Shown: one piece after another, positions 56,811-64,000 of the stretch | Numbering within the stretch: position 1 is the first letter of the stretch | How the letters are laid out: each line of letters begins with the position of its first letter | Assembly (NCBI GenBank): GCA_017303475.1 | Contig: JAFLBO010000022.1 | Span: 1 to 64,000 of the forward strand | Length of the DNA: 64,000 nucleotides | From: Chitinophagales bacterium | GTDB taxonomy: Bacteria > Bacteroidota > Bacteroidia > Chitinophagales > Saprospiraceae | Direction of reading: 5' to 3' | Notes under the pieces: generated by a model | Database searches by the model: none | The model's input: only the letters and a program-made list of their open reading frames with translations | What the model was told of the DNA's origin: nothing | Made by a program: the position numbers and the translations under genes

Positions 56811-57030
56811 GTTACTTTTCTTTTTGCTTTCCCAAAAAGAAAAGTAACCAAAAGAAAAAAGGCAGTCTTCCCGGCAAAGCCAACGACCTGCGGGGATTGC
56901 GCTGCTTTTTAACCGCAGGCCGTCGTATTTAGCATCATCGTGCTGTACTGCCGGTTAAAAAGAAGGCGCTCCCTCCTTACGTCGGGACCATCCCCTTCGG
57001 TCGGGCTTGCCTCGCAGACGGCGGGGCCCT
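56811..57030. repeat. Dispersed Bacteroidota-type hairpin repeat cluster
   Basis: GTTACTTTTCTTTTTG pairs perfectly with CAAAAAGAAAAGTAAC (56811-56826 and 56833-56848); then GACCTGCGG ... CCGCAGGCC, and GGTCGGGCTTGCC words. The rest of the 56490-57164 gap is AT-rich (56520-56700) and shows no gene. Confidence 0.65.
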
Positions 57031-57164
57031 GGGCAGAGGATTGGTGGAAATTCTGGTGTCTTATTCTGTGGATAATTTAAGACTTTGAAAATTTCTTAAC
57101 CGGTAAAGGGGACAAACGAGAGGCTACGCCATCCCTTTAGCTTCGCAAAGCTATGTTTTAACCC

Positions 57165-58553
57165 ATGAACAAAAGTAAACTCATTCAACTGCTTCAGGTG
57201 TTTTCCAAATCTGAATTGCGGGAACTGGGACGTTTTTTGACTAATCCGGCGTTTAATGTGCGCCAGGAGACTATTCCATTACTGGAAATACTGGTCAAAA
57301 CAGGTCTCTCCGGCAAAGCCTGGCCCAGCAAAGAACAGGTTTTTTCAGCTGTATTCCCCAAACTGGCATACGATGATCATCGGCTGAGATTGGCCATGTC
57401 GGCCCTGCTGACCAGCGCAGAAAAATATCTGGTCGTGACTGATTTTTTACAAGATTCTCCCGCATTTCAGTCGCGATTAAGCAAGGTGTTACGCAGTAGA
57501 AACAGACATGAGGCCTCCGGACAAGCCCTGAACGCGGGCGCGGCTTCCTTGTCTGCCCAAACCTTGCGCCATGCTGAATACCATTTGGAACGGTACAGGT
57601 TTGAAGAAGAGCAGTTCCGAATGCTGCTGGAAGGCCCGGAGGCAGCTCAGGGACAGCCACAAATGCTTTCCGATCAACTGGATACTGCTGTGCTGGCCTT
57701 GAAATTGCGACAAGCCTGCTCCTTGTGGGCTTACCAGTCGCGTTACAATGTACCCTGCGATTTTCATTCGGTGGAGGCACTTTTGCCTTTGGCAGCGTTA
57801 CATTTACATACCCCTGCGGTTGCCTTGTACTACCATTGCTTTCGGGCGATGACAACCCCGGGCGATACCCGGCATTTTCTCACTTTCAAGCAGGAGTTGC
57901 TGGCACAAGGAGCCCTCTTTCCGCCGGAAGAACTGCGGGATCTGTTCATACTGGCCAATAATTTTTGCACCCGCCGGTACAATGAAGGTGACCACTCTTT
58001 TTTACCCGACCATCTGGACCTCTACCGCATCGGTTTTGACCGGAACTATTTTTTATCTGAAGGTATTTTATCGCGTTTTACCTACCTGAACGCCGCTACT
58101 ATAGGGCTGGTGATGCAGGAATATACCTGGACGGAAAAGCTGATCCGGGAGCAACAGGCGTTTCTGGAGCCCGCCTTCCGGGAATCGGTGTATGCCTTTA
58201 ACCTCGCCCGGCTGGAATACCAGCAAAAAAACTACGGCCCCGCACTGCAACTGCTGCAACGCGCCGAATACAAGGAAACCATGATGGCCCTGGCCGCCAA
58301 AACCATTCAACTGAAGATCTATTTCGAAACAGAAGAATTTGACCTGCTGGAATCTCATTTACAGGCTATTGCAGCTTATATCCGCAGAAAAAAAGTGATT
58401 GGTTACCAGCGGGAAAATTACCTGAACCTGGTGTACTTTGTGCGCAAAATGCTGGAAATCAATCCTCTGGATAAAAAACAAAAACAACAACTCCGGGAAA
58501 CCATCCGCCAAACCCGTCCACTGGCCGAAAAGGAATGGCTATTGGAACGTTAG
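57165..58553 (+). CDS. Conserved helical-repeat protein of unknown function
   Basis: A 462-residue cytosolic protein starting MNKSKLIQLLQVFSKSELRE at the ATG at 57165. It is almost entirely alpha-helical; residues 150-460 look like irregular TPR-type hairpins (YQQKNYGPALQLLQRAEYK, LLESHLQAIAAYIRRKKVI). The N-terminal 60 residues (FLTNPAFNVRQETIPLLEIL) form a recognisable module common to proteins of Saprospiria-like bacteria, but I cannot attach a function. Its stop codon is the first base of a palindrome. Confidence 0.75.
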   Translation: MNKSKLIQLLQVFSKSELRELGRFLTNPAFNVRQETIPLLEILVKTGLSGKAWPSKEQVFSAVFPKLAYDDHRLRLAMSALLTSAEKYLVVTDFLQDSPAFQSRLSKVLRSRNRHEASGQALNAGAASLSAQTLRHAEYHLERYRFEEEQFRMLLEGPEAAQGQPQMLSDQLDTAVLALKLRQACSLWAYQSRYNVPCDFHSVEALLPLAALHLHTPAVALYYHCFRAMTTPGDTRHFLTFKQELLAQGALFPPEELRDLFILANNFCTRRYNEGDHSFLPDHLDLYRIGFDRNYFLSEGILSRFTYLNAATIGLVMQEYTWTEKLIREQQAFLEPAFRESVYAFNLARLEYQQKNYGPALQLLQRAEYKETMMALAAKTIQLKIYFETEEFDLLESHLQAIAAYIRRKKVIGYQRENYLNLVYFVRKMLEINPLDKKQKQQLRETIRQTRPLAEKEWLLER

Positions 58554-58600
58554 AGCATGTTGGGGATTTTCTGACGGAGTCAAAAATCCCCAACATGCTC
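58553..58600. terminator. GAGCATGTTGGGGATTTT palindrome
   Basis: The 18-bp stem (58553-58570 with 58583-58600) starts at the last base of the preceding stop codon. No T run follows, so it is a probable terminator. The moaC promoter follows directly. Confidence 0.65.
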
Positions 58601-58608
58601 TTAGCCAA

Positions 58609-58616
58609 TACCTTTG
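58609..58616 (+). promoter_or_regulatory. Promoter -7 box TACCTTTG for moaC-moaB
   Basis: Exact TAnnTTTG match 25 bases upstream of the ATG at 58642, implying a very short leader. Confidence 0.6.
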
Positions 58617-58641
58617 CACGCATTTACCCGACGCCACAACT

Positions 58642-59556
58642 ATGGTTAACATCACACATAAATCTAAAACACACCGCACAGCCATTGCGCGCGCCATCGT
58701 GCGCGTAAGCAGTCCGGACACCATGGAAGCTATCCGTCGCCGCACCGTACCCAAAGGCGATGTGCTGGAAGCCAGCCGCATTGCCGGATTGTTCGGGGTG
58801 AAACGTACCAGCGACATGATTCCGGATTGCCATCCGCTGCCCGTGGAATTTACCCAGATTTCGCACCAGATACACGAGCTGGATGTGGAGATTCTGGTGG
58901 AGGTGCAAACCCTCTACCGCACCGGCGTGGAGGTGGAAGCCATGCATGGGGCCTCTGTGGCGGCACTTACCATGTACGACATGCTCAAACCCATTGATAA
59001 AGGCATTGAGATATTGAGTATCAAGCTGCTGGAGAAAAAAGGCGGCAAATCGCAATATAAAGACCAACTCAGCAAACCCGTCCGGGCGGCCGTAGTGGTT
59101 TGCTCAGACAGCATCGCTGCGGGAGTGAAAGAAGACCGCGCCGGGCTGGCTATCCGCGAAAAACTGGAAGGTTACAAACAAGTGTCTGTACAGGATTTTT
59201 CGGTGGTACCCGACGAGGTAGACGCCATCCAGCGCAAGGTACTGGCATTGCACGAGCAGCAATACGACCTCATCATCCTTACCGGCGGCACAGGATTATC
59301 GCCCCGGGATGTGACGCCTGAAGCCATCCGGCCACTGCTGGATCGGGAAATACCCGGCATTGGGGAAACTGCGCGCAGCTACGGGCAGGAACACATGCCA
59401 TATTCCATGTTGTCGCGCAGTTTGGGTGGCTTGAAAGGGAATACGCTCATTCTTGCGCTACCCGGCTCTACCCGCGGCGCTCAGGAAAGCATGGATGCGC
59501 TATTCCCGTATTTGCTGCACATTTTCCGGGTAATGGAGTTTGCGCGGCATGATTGA
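58642..59556 (+). CDS. Bifunctional molybdenum cofactor biosynthesis protein MoaC/MoaB
   Basis: A 304-residue fusion from the ATG at 58642; longer upstream frames cross the preceding gene and palindrome. Residues 1-150 are MoaC (cyclic pyranopterin monophosphate synthase), with SDMIPDCHPLPVEF and MHGASVAALTMYDMLK. Residues ~155-300 are a MoaB/MogA molybdopterin adenylyltransferase-like domain (VVVCSDSIAAGVKEDRAG, LTGGTGLSPRDVTPEAI). The two steps of cofactor synthesis are thus covered by one protein. No other moa genes are in the window. Confidence 0.93.
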   Translation: MVNITHKSKTHRTAIARAIVRVSSPDTMEAIRRRTVPKGDVLEASRIAGLFGVKRTSDMIPDCHPLPVEFTQISHQIHELDVEILVEVQTLYRTGVEVEAMHGASVAALTMYDMLKPIDKGIEILSIKLLEKKGGKSQYKDQLSKPVRAAVVVCSDSIAAGVKEDRAGLAIREKLEGYKQVSVQDFSVVPDEVDAIQRKVLALHEQQYDLIILTGGTGLSPRDVTPEAIRPLLDREIPGIGETARSYGQEHMPYSMLSRSLGGLKGNTLILALPGSTRGAQESMDALFPYLLHIFRVMEFARHD

Positions 59557-59565
59557 GCACACACC

Positions 59566-60477
59566 CTAATTCAGGTTGCGGTATGCAGAAGGCGTCATTC
59601 CCGTTTTTTGTTTGAACAGCTTGCTGAAATATTGGGTGTACTCGAACCCCAGTTCATACGCTACCTCACTGACTGAGGCGCCAGACTGCAGCAGGACCGT
59701 TTTGGCTTCTTCAATCAATTGATAATGAATATGGTCCTGGGCTGTTTTGCCGGTTTCTTTTTTCAGCAAATCGCTCAGATAATTAGGCGATAAATGAACC
59801 TGCTCTGCCAGGTATTTTACCGTTGGAAGTCCATGCTCTTTCAAGGCTCCTGAACGGAAATAATCTTGCAGTAGTTGCTCTGTCTTGCCAACAACATCTG
59901 CATTGGCATTTTTTCGGGTAATGAATTGACGCCCATAATAACGGGAACAATAATTCAACAACAATTCTATGTTAGACACCAGAAGGGTCTGACTATGACT
60001 GTCTATATTTTCCTGCAACTCCTGCTCTATCTTTTGTACGCAATCAAACAGGATCATTTTTTCTTTTTCTGATAAGTGCAGGGCCTCCGTTGTTTCATAG
60101 GAGAAAAAATGATAGTCCTTCATTTTACCGGCCAATGAGGTTCCCCGAATCAGATCGGGGTGGAAAAACAGGCCCCAGCCCAGCTTGTCGTCCCGTTTTT
60201 CCACCTCTGTGTCCAGGGTAATAACCTGCCTGGGCGCAATACAAATGAGGTTGCCTTCCTGAAAGTCATAGACCTGACGACCATACTTCATTTGATTGAC
60301 GCAATAGTTTTTGAACATAATGGAATAAAAATCGCAGGAGAGCCTGGTACCTTCTTCCATTTTTTCATCAACTTTGGAAAAATCCACCACTGCTACCAAA
60401 GGGTGTTTTACTACTCCCTGGATGAACTGGTTAATGTCTGAAATACTTTTCAGGTGAATGACTGGTTTCATATCCAT
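59566..60477 (-). CDS. AraC family transcriptional regulator
   Basis: A 303-residue regulator from the ATG at 60477. The N-terminal half is a cupin-like sensing domain (GNLICIAPRQVITLDTEV, GWGLFFHPDLIRGTSLAG). The C-terminal ~100 residues hold two HTH motifs (TVKYLAEQVHLSPNYLSDLL, VSEVAYELGFEYTQYFSKLF, then KQKTGMTPSAYRN). Its ATG overlaps the stop codon of the upstream SDR gene, so the two are translationally coupled. It probably controls that operon; the effector is unknown. Confidence 0.93.
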   Translation of the reverse strand: MDMKPVIHLKSISDINQFIQGVVKHPLVAVVDFSKVDEKMEEGTRLSCDFYSIMFKNYCVNQMKYGRQVYDFQEGNLICIAPRQVITLDTEVEKRDDKLGWGLFFHPDLIRGTSLAGKMKDYHFFSYETTEALHLSEKEKMILFDCVQKIEQELQENIDSHSQTLLVSNIELLLNYCSRYYGRQFITRKNANADVVGKTEQLLQDYFRSGALKEHGLPTVKYLAEQVHLSPNYLSDLLKKETGKTAQDHIHYQLIEEAKTVLLQSGASVSEVAYELGFEYTQYFSKLFKQKTGMTPSAYRNLN

Positions 60478-61292
60478 TACAATTGTGTTTTCAGGATTCT
60501 GTCAAACAGACGGTCGCCCAGATAGATACGCATCCAAACCATAGGCTTGGCAAATTTACCCACACGGTAGCGGGTTTTTGGTCGGTCGGTGCTGATAATT
60601 TTGCTCACGGTGTCTGCAATGATGGAAGGTTTGGAGGAACCTCCGGCAGAAGAGGCGTTTTTGGTGCCGGCAGCAATTACGTCCATCATGCCGCGGTAAG
60701 CGCTGTCTTTAGGCAGTTTATCAAAATTATCGAGCAGCACATGACCAAACTCGGTAGCAATGAAGCCCGGTTCCAGGATCACCACCTTGATATTAAACGG
60801 CTCCAGTTCGAGGCGCAGGCAATCGCTCAGGCCTTCCAGGGCGTGTTTGCTGGCGTGGTACCAGGCGCCCATGGGGAAATACATTTTACCACCCATGGAA
60901 GAGGTATTGATAATGGTACCGGCTTTGGCCTTGCGCATGTGCGGGGTTACCTTTTGGGTTACGGCAGCCAGGCCAAAAAGGTTCACTTCCATTTGTTTTC
61001 TGGCTTCTGCCAGAGGGACGTCTTCCACCGAGCCATACAAGCCGTAGCCGGCGTTGTTCCACAGCACGTCAATTTTGCCTTCGCGCTGCATGATGGCGTC
61101 CACCACTCGTTGAATATCAGCTTCGTTGGTAACATCCATAGCCATCGGATGCCCGCCCATTTCCTTCAGGTCCTGCATTTGCTCCACCCTTCTGGCTACA
61201 GCGTAAACGGTATGTCCTTCGCGGATGAGTTTGACAGCGGTTTCTTTGCCCATACCGGAACTTGCGCCGGTGATCAGAATTACTTTGCCCAT
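60477..61292 (-). CDS. SDR family oxidoreductase
   Basis: A 271-residue classical short-chain dehydrogenase from the ATG at 61292. Cofactor motif TGASSGMG (residues 8-15), DVTNEAD, WNNAGYG, catalytic Ser in TSSMGG and Tyr/Lys in YHASK (about 150-154), then EPGFIATEF. The arginine pair in AVARRVEQM suggests NADP(H) preference. It is first in an operon with the AraC regulator. A GACCTTTG near-consensus -7 box lies 28 bases upstream. The substrate is unknown. Confidence 0.93.
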   Translation of the reverse strand: MGKVILITGASSGMGKETAVKLIREGHTVYAVARRVEQMQDLKEMGGHPMAMDVTNEADIQRVVDAIMQREGKIDVLWNNAGYGLYGSVEDVPLAEARKQMEVNLFGLAAVTQKVTPHMRKAKAGTIINTSSMGGKMYFPMGAWYHASKHALEGLSDCLRLELEPFNIKVVILEPGFIATEFGHVLLDNFDKLPKDSAYRGMMDVIAAGTKNASSAGGSSKPSIIADTVSKIISTDRPKTRYRVGKFAKPMVWMRIYLGDRLFDRILKTQL

Positions 61293-61397
61293 TTTTTAGT
61301 TGTTGTTTTAATTATGGTGCAAAGGTCTGGCCGGCACAGGCTTGTGCTTTTAATCAAATCACGGGTAGTTGTATGCTTTTTAGGGATAGTACACTTT

Positions 61398-63245
61398 TCA
61401 TTCAATACCCAGGGCTTTTCGCCATTCCAGTAGCCTGGCAGGGTCTTCCAGCGGGAACAACTCCATTTTACCTGTTTCTTTGGTAGAAGGACGGTACTGT
61501 GTTCCGTACCGCTGAGGCCTACCGCGAAATACAGCCAACCGATCATAAAGGGTAGCATAATGAATCCAGGCGGCTTCACCTTCCTCGCAGCGCCGTTTGA
61601 TGAGCGGTAAATACTGCGCAATCAGAGCGGTATCGGTTGTATGACTGATCAGCCAGAAGGCTGCTTTGGCCGGGCGATTACCCACATCCGAGATTTTTGG
61701 CCAGTTAAAGCCTATTTTTCCTGTTAAAAACTGCATCCTAAACGAATCTTCCCTTTCGGTTACCTTTTCATCTGCGCAGGAAAAATGTACATCCCAACGC
61801 CGGTCAACGCTGTCGAGCGTTGCCATATAGGTATGCAGGTTTTCCAGGTAGCGGTCGAGAGTTCTGCATTTTTGATCTTCCAATCCTAAGGAATCCAGCA
61901 TGAATGCCAGAGCAGGCTGAGGTAGTTTTTGATAACAGGCCTGCACTTTTTTCAGCACCTGTGCATTCCAGCGCGCATCGGAATGAAGCGGACTGAGGCG
62001 CGGATCCATCAGCGCCATCATTTTTTGTTTATCCGGCGCCAGATGCAGCCAAATATTCATGAGCCTGAATGCTTCCGCTGTTTGCCCCTCAAATACAGCC
62101 TGGAGAAGGTATCTATACACCATCAAATACACCGGTCCGTCCATTTGTTGGATAAGTACCGAACGGTTGAGCGCTCTTCCGGCCTCGGTGTTGTTCTCCG
62201 CCAGGGGAATATCTATGCCAACCGGCCAGGCAAAAAACCGAAACCTGGGCAACTTATGCACGCTTTCCAGATAATCCAGTGTGCTCTTGATTCGAGCTTG
62301 TGCCAAAGCCTGATGATCGGTACCGATGTTGTCGGTCCGGCCGCTTACCATAAAAATAGCGCTGGTATTTACCCGAGCCCTTTGGGCAAAGGAATCGAGT
62401 GATGATCGCGCGGATTCAGACAAAGTGCTATCCCCGGGTGTAAAAAAACAGGCCGAACCGGCAATTTCCGGGGGGGAATCATCCTTTTCTGCAGGGGTGT
62501 ATTTGCAATAAGGCACAATGACATCCTCCCGGGTGGTTTCCGTTAGTTTTCGAATCGAAACATCATCAAGGTAATAACGGTTATGGAATCCATTGAGGTT
62601 AACAGGAGGCCGATCTTCACCGTAAAACAATCCAAACAGCACGTATTGCAATCGGCAAACCGGTCTTACCAGCCACTTTACCTGATACCATTGGCCAATA
62701 ATAACCGTATCTATAGTAAAAGTGCCGCCTTCCAGCATTTTACCTGCCGGATTACGAATGACATCCGGATAAAGGTTGAACCCTATAAATCGTGTGTACT
62801 CTTCATCGCCAGGAAAGGGTGGCAGGATATACAACCATAAAGAAAACTCATATACACTGCCTAACTCAAGGGGCGCTGTCAAGCGGGTAGCCAGGTAGGA
62901 TGGTACACCCCGGTTTTCGTGGTTTTGATCCAGACAGGAGGGCGTGTACTCCATTTCCATCATATTGCAGCCACTATGCGGTTTTACTTTGGAAAAATCG
63001 CAAATACCCACATTGGAAGCGGCAGCCTGTGTCTGTAACTTGCAATCACACAGGAAAGGATAGCCTCCATTGGCTGTTTTCCAATGAGGGATAACGGCTG
63101 CAAACTTTTGCTCCGTCATGGGGCAGGTAATACAATCTAATGGGGCATGTGTTTCAAAACCGCCATTAGGAAGCAGATTTTGTGCCGGGAGGGAGATGGG
63201 AAGGTTTATCAATAAAAGTGTAATGGAACAGAGGAATAGAAGCAT
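61398..63245 (-). CDS. Secreted OmpA-like protein with N-terminal carbohydrate-binding-like domain
   Basis: A 615-residue protein from the ATG at 63245, with a signal peptide (INLPISLPAQ). Residues 24-235 are a jelly-roll domain (NLLPNGGFETHAP, SVYEFSLWLYILPPFPGDEEY, NRYYLDDVSIRKL) as in many Bacteroidota lectin-like modules with paired Cys. Residues ~265-375 form an OmpA-type peptidoglycan-binding domain (FTPGDSTLSESARSSLDSFA, VSGRTDNIGTDHQALAQARI, RALNRSVLI). Residues ~380-615 are a helical region with no recognised family. It may anchor the cell wall to surface glycans. It is preceded by a 12-base gap after the next gene, suggesting an operon. Confidence 0.82.
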   Translation of the reverse strand: MLLFLCSITLLLINLPISLPAQNLLPNGGFETHAPLDCITCPMTEQKFAAVIPHWKTANGGYPFLCDCKLQTQAAASNVGICDFSKVKPHSGCNMMEMEYTPSCLDQNHENRGVPSYLATRLTAPLELGSVYEFSLWLYILPPFPGDEEYTRFIGFNLYPDVIRNPAGKMLEGGTFTIDTVIIGQWYQVKWLVRPVCRLQYVLFGLFYGEDRPPVNLNGFHNRYYLDDVSIRKLTETTREDVIVPYCKYTPAEKDDSPPEIAGSACFFTPGDSTLSESARSSLDSFAQRARVNTSAIFMVSGRTDNIGTDHQALAQARIKSTLDYLESVHKLPRFRFFAWPVGIDIPLAENNTEAGRALNRSVLIQQMDGPVYLMVYRYLLQAVFEGQTAEAFRLMNIWLHLAPDKQKMMALMDPRLSPLHSDARWNAQVLKKVQACYQKLPQPALAFMLDSLGLEDQKCRTLDRYLENLHTYMATLDSVDRRWDVHFSCADEKVTEREDSFRMQFLTGKIGFNWPKISDVGNRPAKAAFWLISHTTDTALIAQYLPLIKRRCEEGEAAWIHYATLYDRLAVFRGRPQRYGTQYRPSTKETGKMELFPLEDPARLLEWRKALGIE

Positions 63246-63257
63246 TACGGGTTTATG

Positions 63258-64000
63258 TCATTTAATCTGAACTTTATTAAAGTGTGAAATTACGGTAATT
63301 AATGCTTCCACCTCACTAATTTCCTTTTCTATAGTAATCAAATGAAGGAAAATCTCTTCAATCTTTTCCTGGTGAAGTATTGTAACTTCTCCCAATTCAA
63401 ATCCACCAGAACTTTCGATACTATTACCACTTGGTATACCCGGCAAATGACCATTCCTTTTGATGTAAGACTCCACTCGGTCTAATGAGGCTAGAGGGTA
63501 TTGTTTGTCAAAAACATAATCCGCCCATCCATGGTTTGTTATCTTGACTTTATCCGTAATTATTCCGTTTTTAACAGTCAAAGACCTATTAGGTGCATGT
63601 TTATCTGTTCCGATAGCAACTTTACCATGCCTGGTGATAATGTTTGTTATTGTGCATGGACCAAAAGTCATCCATTGTTGGCATGGAATTGAATATTGCG
63701 CCTCAGCCAGAATCCCAAGCAAGTCATACAAACATTCATCAAAATAGGGAGAACAATCAGAACTCAAATTGTTTGGAACTTCTGCCCAAGGCGGACAAGT
63801 TAGTTGCCCATTAACAAAATGGCAAGTAAATCCATTAATCGTTAAAATTGTAGTGCCTAACATTAACTGATTACAATCCATAACAGGTAAAATTATTTTA
63901 GCAAATGCGTTTTCTGAAGCAAGGTATGCATCAGGCACACTAGTTATGTCTATACCTAAACTGGGAATCTGAAACCTAATCAGCGTAACGCTTGATTGGT
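63258..64000 (-). CDS. Partial protein with tail-fibre-like C-terminal helix domain
   Basis: The frame is open to the right edge, so the N-terminus is outside the window; about 247 residues are visible. The body (CNQLMLGTTILTINGF, CQQWMTFGPCTITNIIT, KVAIGTDKHAPNRSLTVKNG) has paired Cys. The C-terminal 100 residues (VKITNHGWADYVFDKQYPLA, RNGHLPGIPSGNSIESSG, then a coiled coil EKIEEIFLHLITIEKEIS) match a module found at the end of many Bacteroidota surface proteins related to tail-fibre/peptidase S74-type assemblies. It ends 12 bases before the OmpA-like gene start. Confidence 0.75.
   Translation of the reverse strand, partial: QSSVTLIRFQIPSLGIDITSVPDAYLASENAFAKIILPVMDCNQLMLGTTILTINGFTCHFVNGQLTCPPWAEVPNNLSSDCSPYFDECLYDLLGILAEAQYSIPCQQWMTFGPCTITNIITRHGKVAIGTDKHAPNRSLTVKNGIITDKVKITNHGWADYVFDKQYPLASLDRVESYIKRNGHLPGIPSGNSIESSGGFELGEVTILHQEKIEEIFLHLITIEKEISEVEALITVISHFNKVQIK

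Noticed and set aside
58438..58641. Upstream extension of the moaC-moaB frame
   Set aside because: It overlaps the preceding gene in another frame and includes the palindrome and promoter; MoaC begins at 58642.

Overview
The window looks like a chromosomal segment of a Bacteroidota bacterium, most likely of the Saprospiria type (this placement is inference). The evidence is at least five secreted proteins ending in a type IX secretion (T9SS) sorting domain, promoters with the Bacteroidota -7 box TAnnTTTG, few Shine-Dalgarno sites, an outer-membrane beta-barrel receptor with a carboxypeptidase-like N-terminal domain, a LytS/LytTR pair with a sensor propeller, and a MoaC-MoaB fusion. There are no rRNA genes, insertion sequences or CRISPR arrays.

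Layout. 1-7.2 kb: a partial giant FG-GAP/repeat surface protein and a 1000-residue T9SS protein, separated by GTCATTT arrays. 7.6-11.3 kb: LytTR regulator and propeller histidine kinase operon. 11.7-12.9 kb: PLP enzyme. 13.0-18.1 kb: an RNA-repair locus made of a WYL regulator, a divergent rtcB with duplicated operators, a cluster of truncated tRNA-like modules, and a slipin gene. 18.4-21.8 kb: a GH2-GH53 fused galactan enzyme. 22-25 kb: small conserved genes and a junction joining two truncated genes (ThiL-like and BtaA-like). 25-29.3 kb: an outer-membrane receptor and a T9SS protein. 29.6-33.6 kb: a defence island with an RloA/RloB (AbiL-like) pair followed by an EAD-TIR-FGE protein whose C-terminus looks like the variable region of a diversity-generating retroelement (DGR). 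33.9-50.3 kb: mostly housekeeping (malQ, pgeF, radA, sigma-54 regulator, rnc, fabF, rpsT, paaE-like, infB). 50.7-56.5 kb: secreted metallopeptidase, two tandem mosaic lipoproteins and a T9SS protein. 57-64 kb: an unknown conserved protein, moaC-moaB, SDR/AraC operon, an OmpA-like protein and a partial gene running off the right edge.

The intergenic DNA is unusual. Almost every gap holds short tandem 'words' (for example CAAACACTC, GTACATGATTGAAGA, GACGGTGGACGGTA, CACAGATTTTACGCAGATT, GCCCCAGCGGGGC), often as nested inverted arrays between gene 3' ends, sometimes abutting start codons, and in one case inserted in frame in malQ. The two strongest candidates for an undescribed system are the WYL-rtcB-tRNA-like-slipin locus and the TIR-FGE protein with its apparently hypervariable lectin-fold tail. 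All calls are from reading the sequence; no database search was possible.
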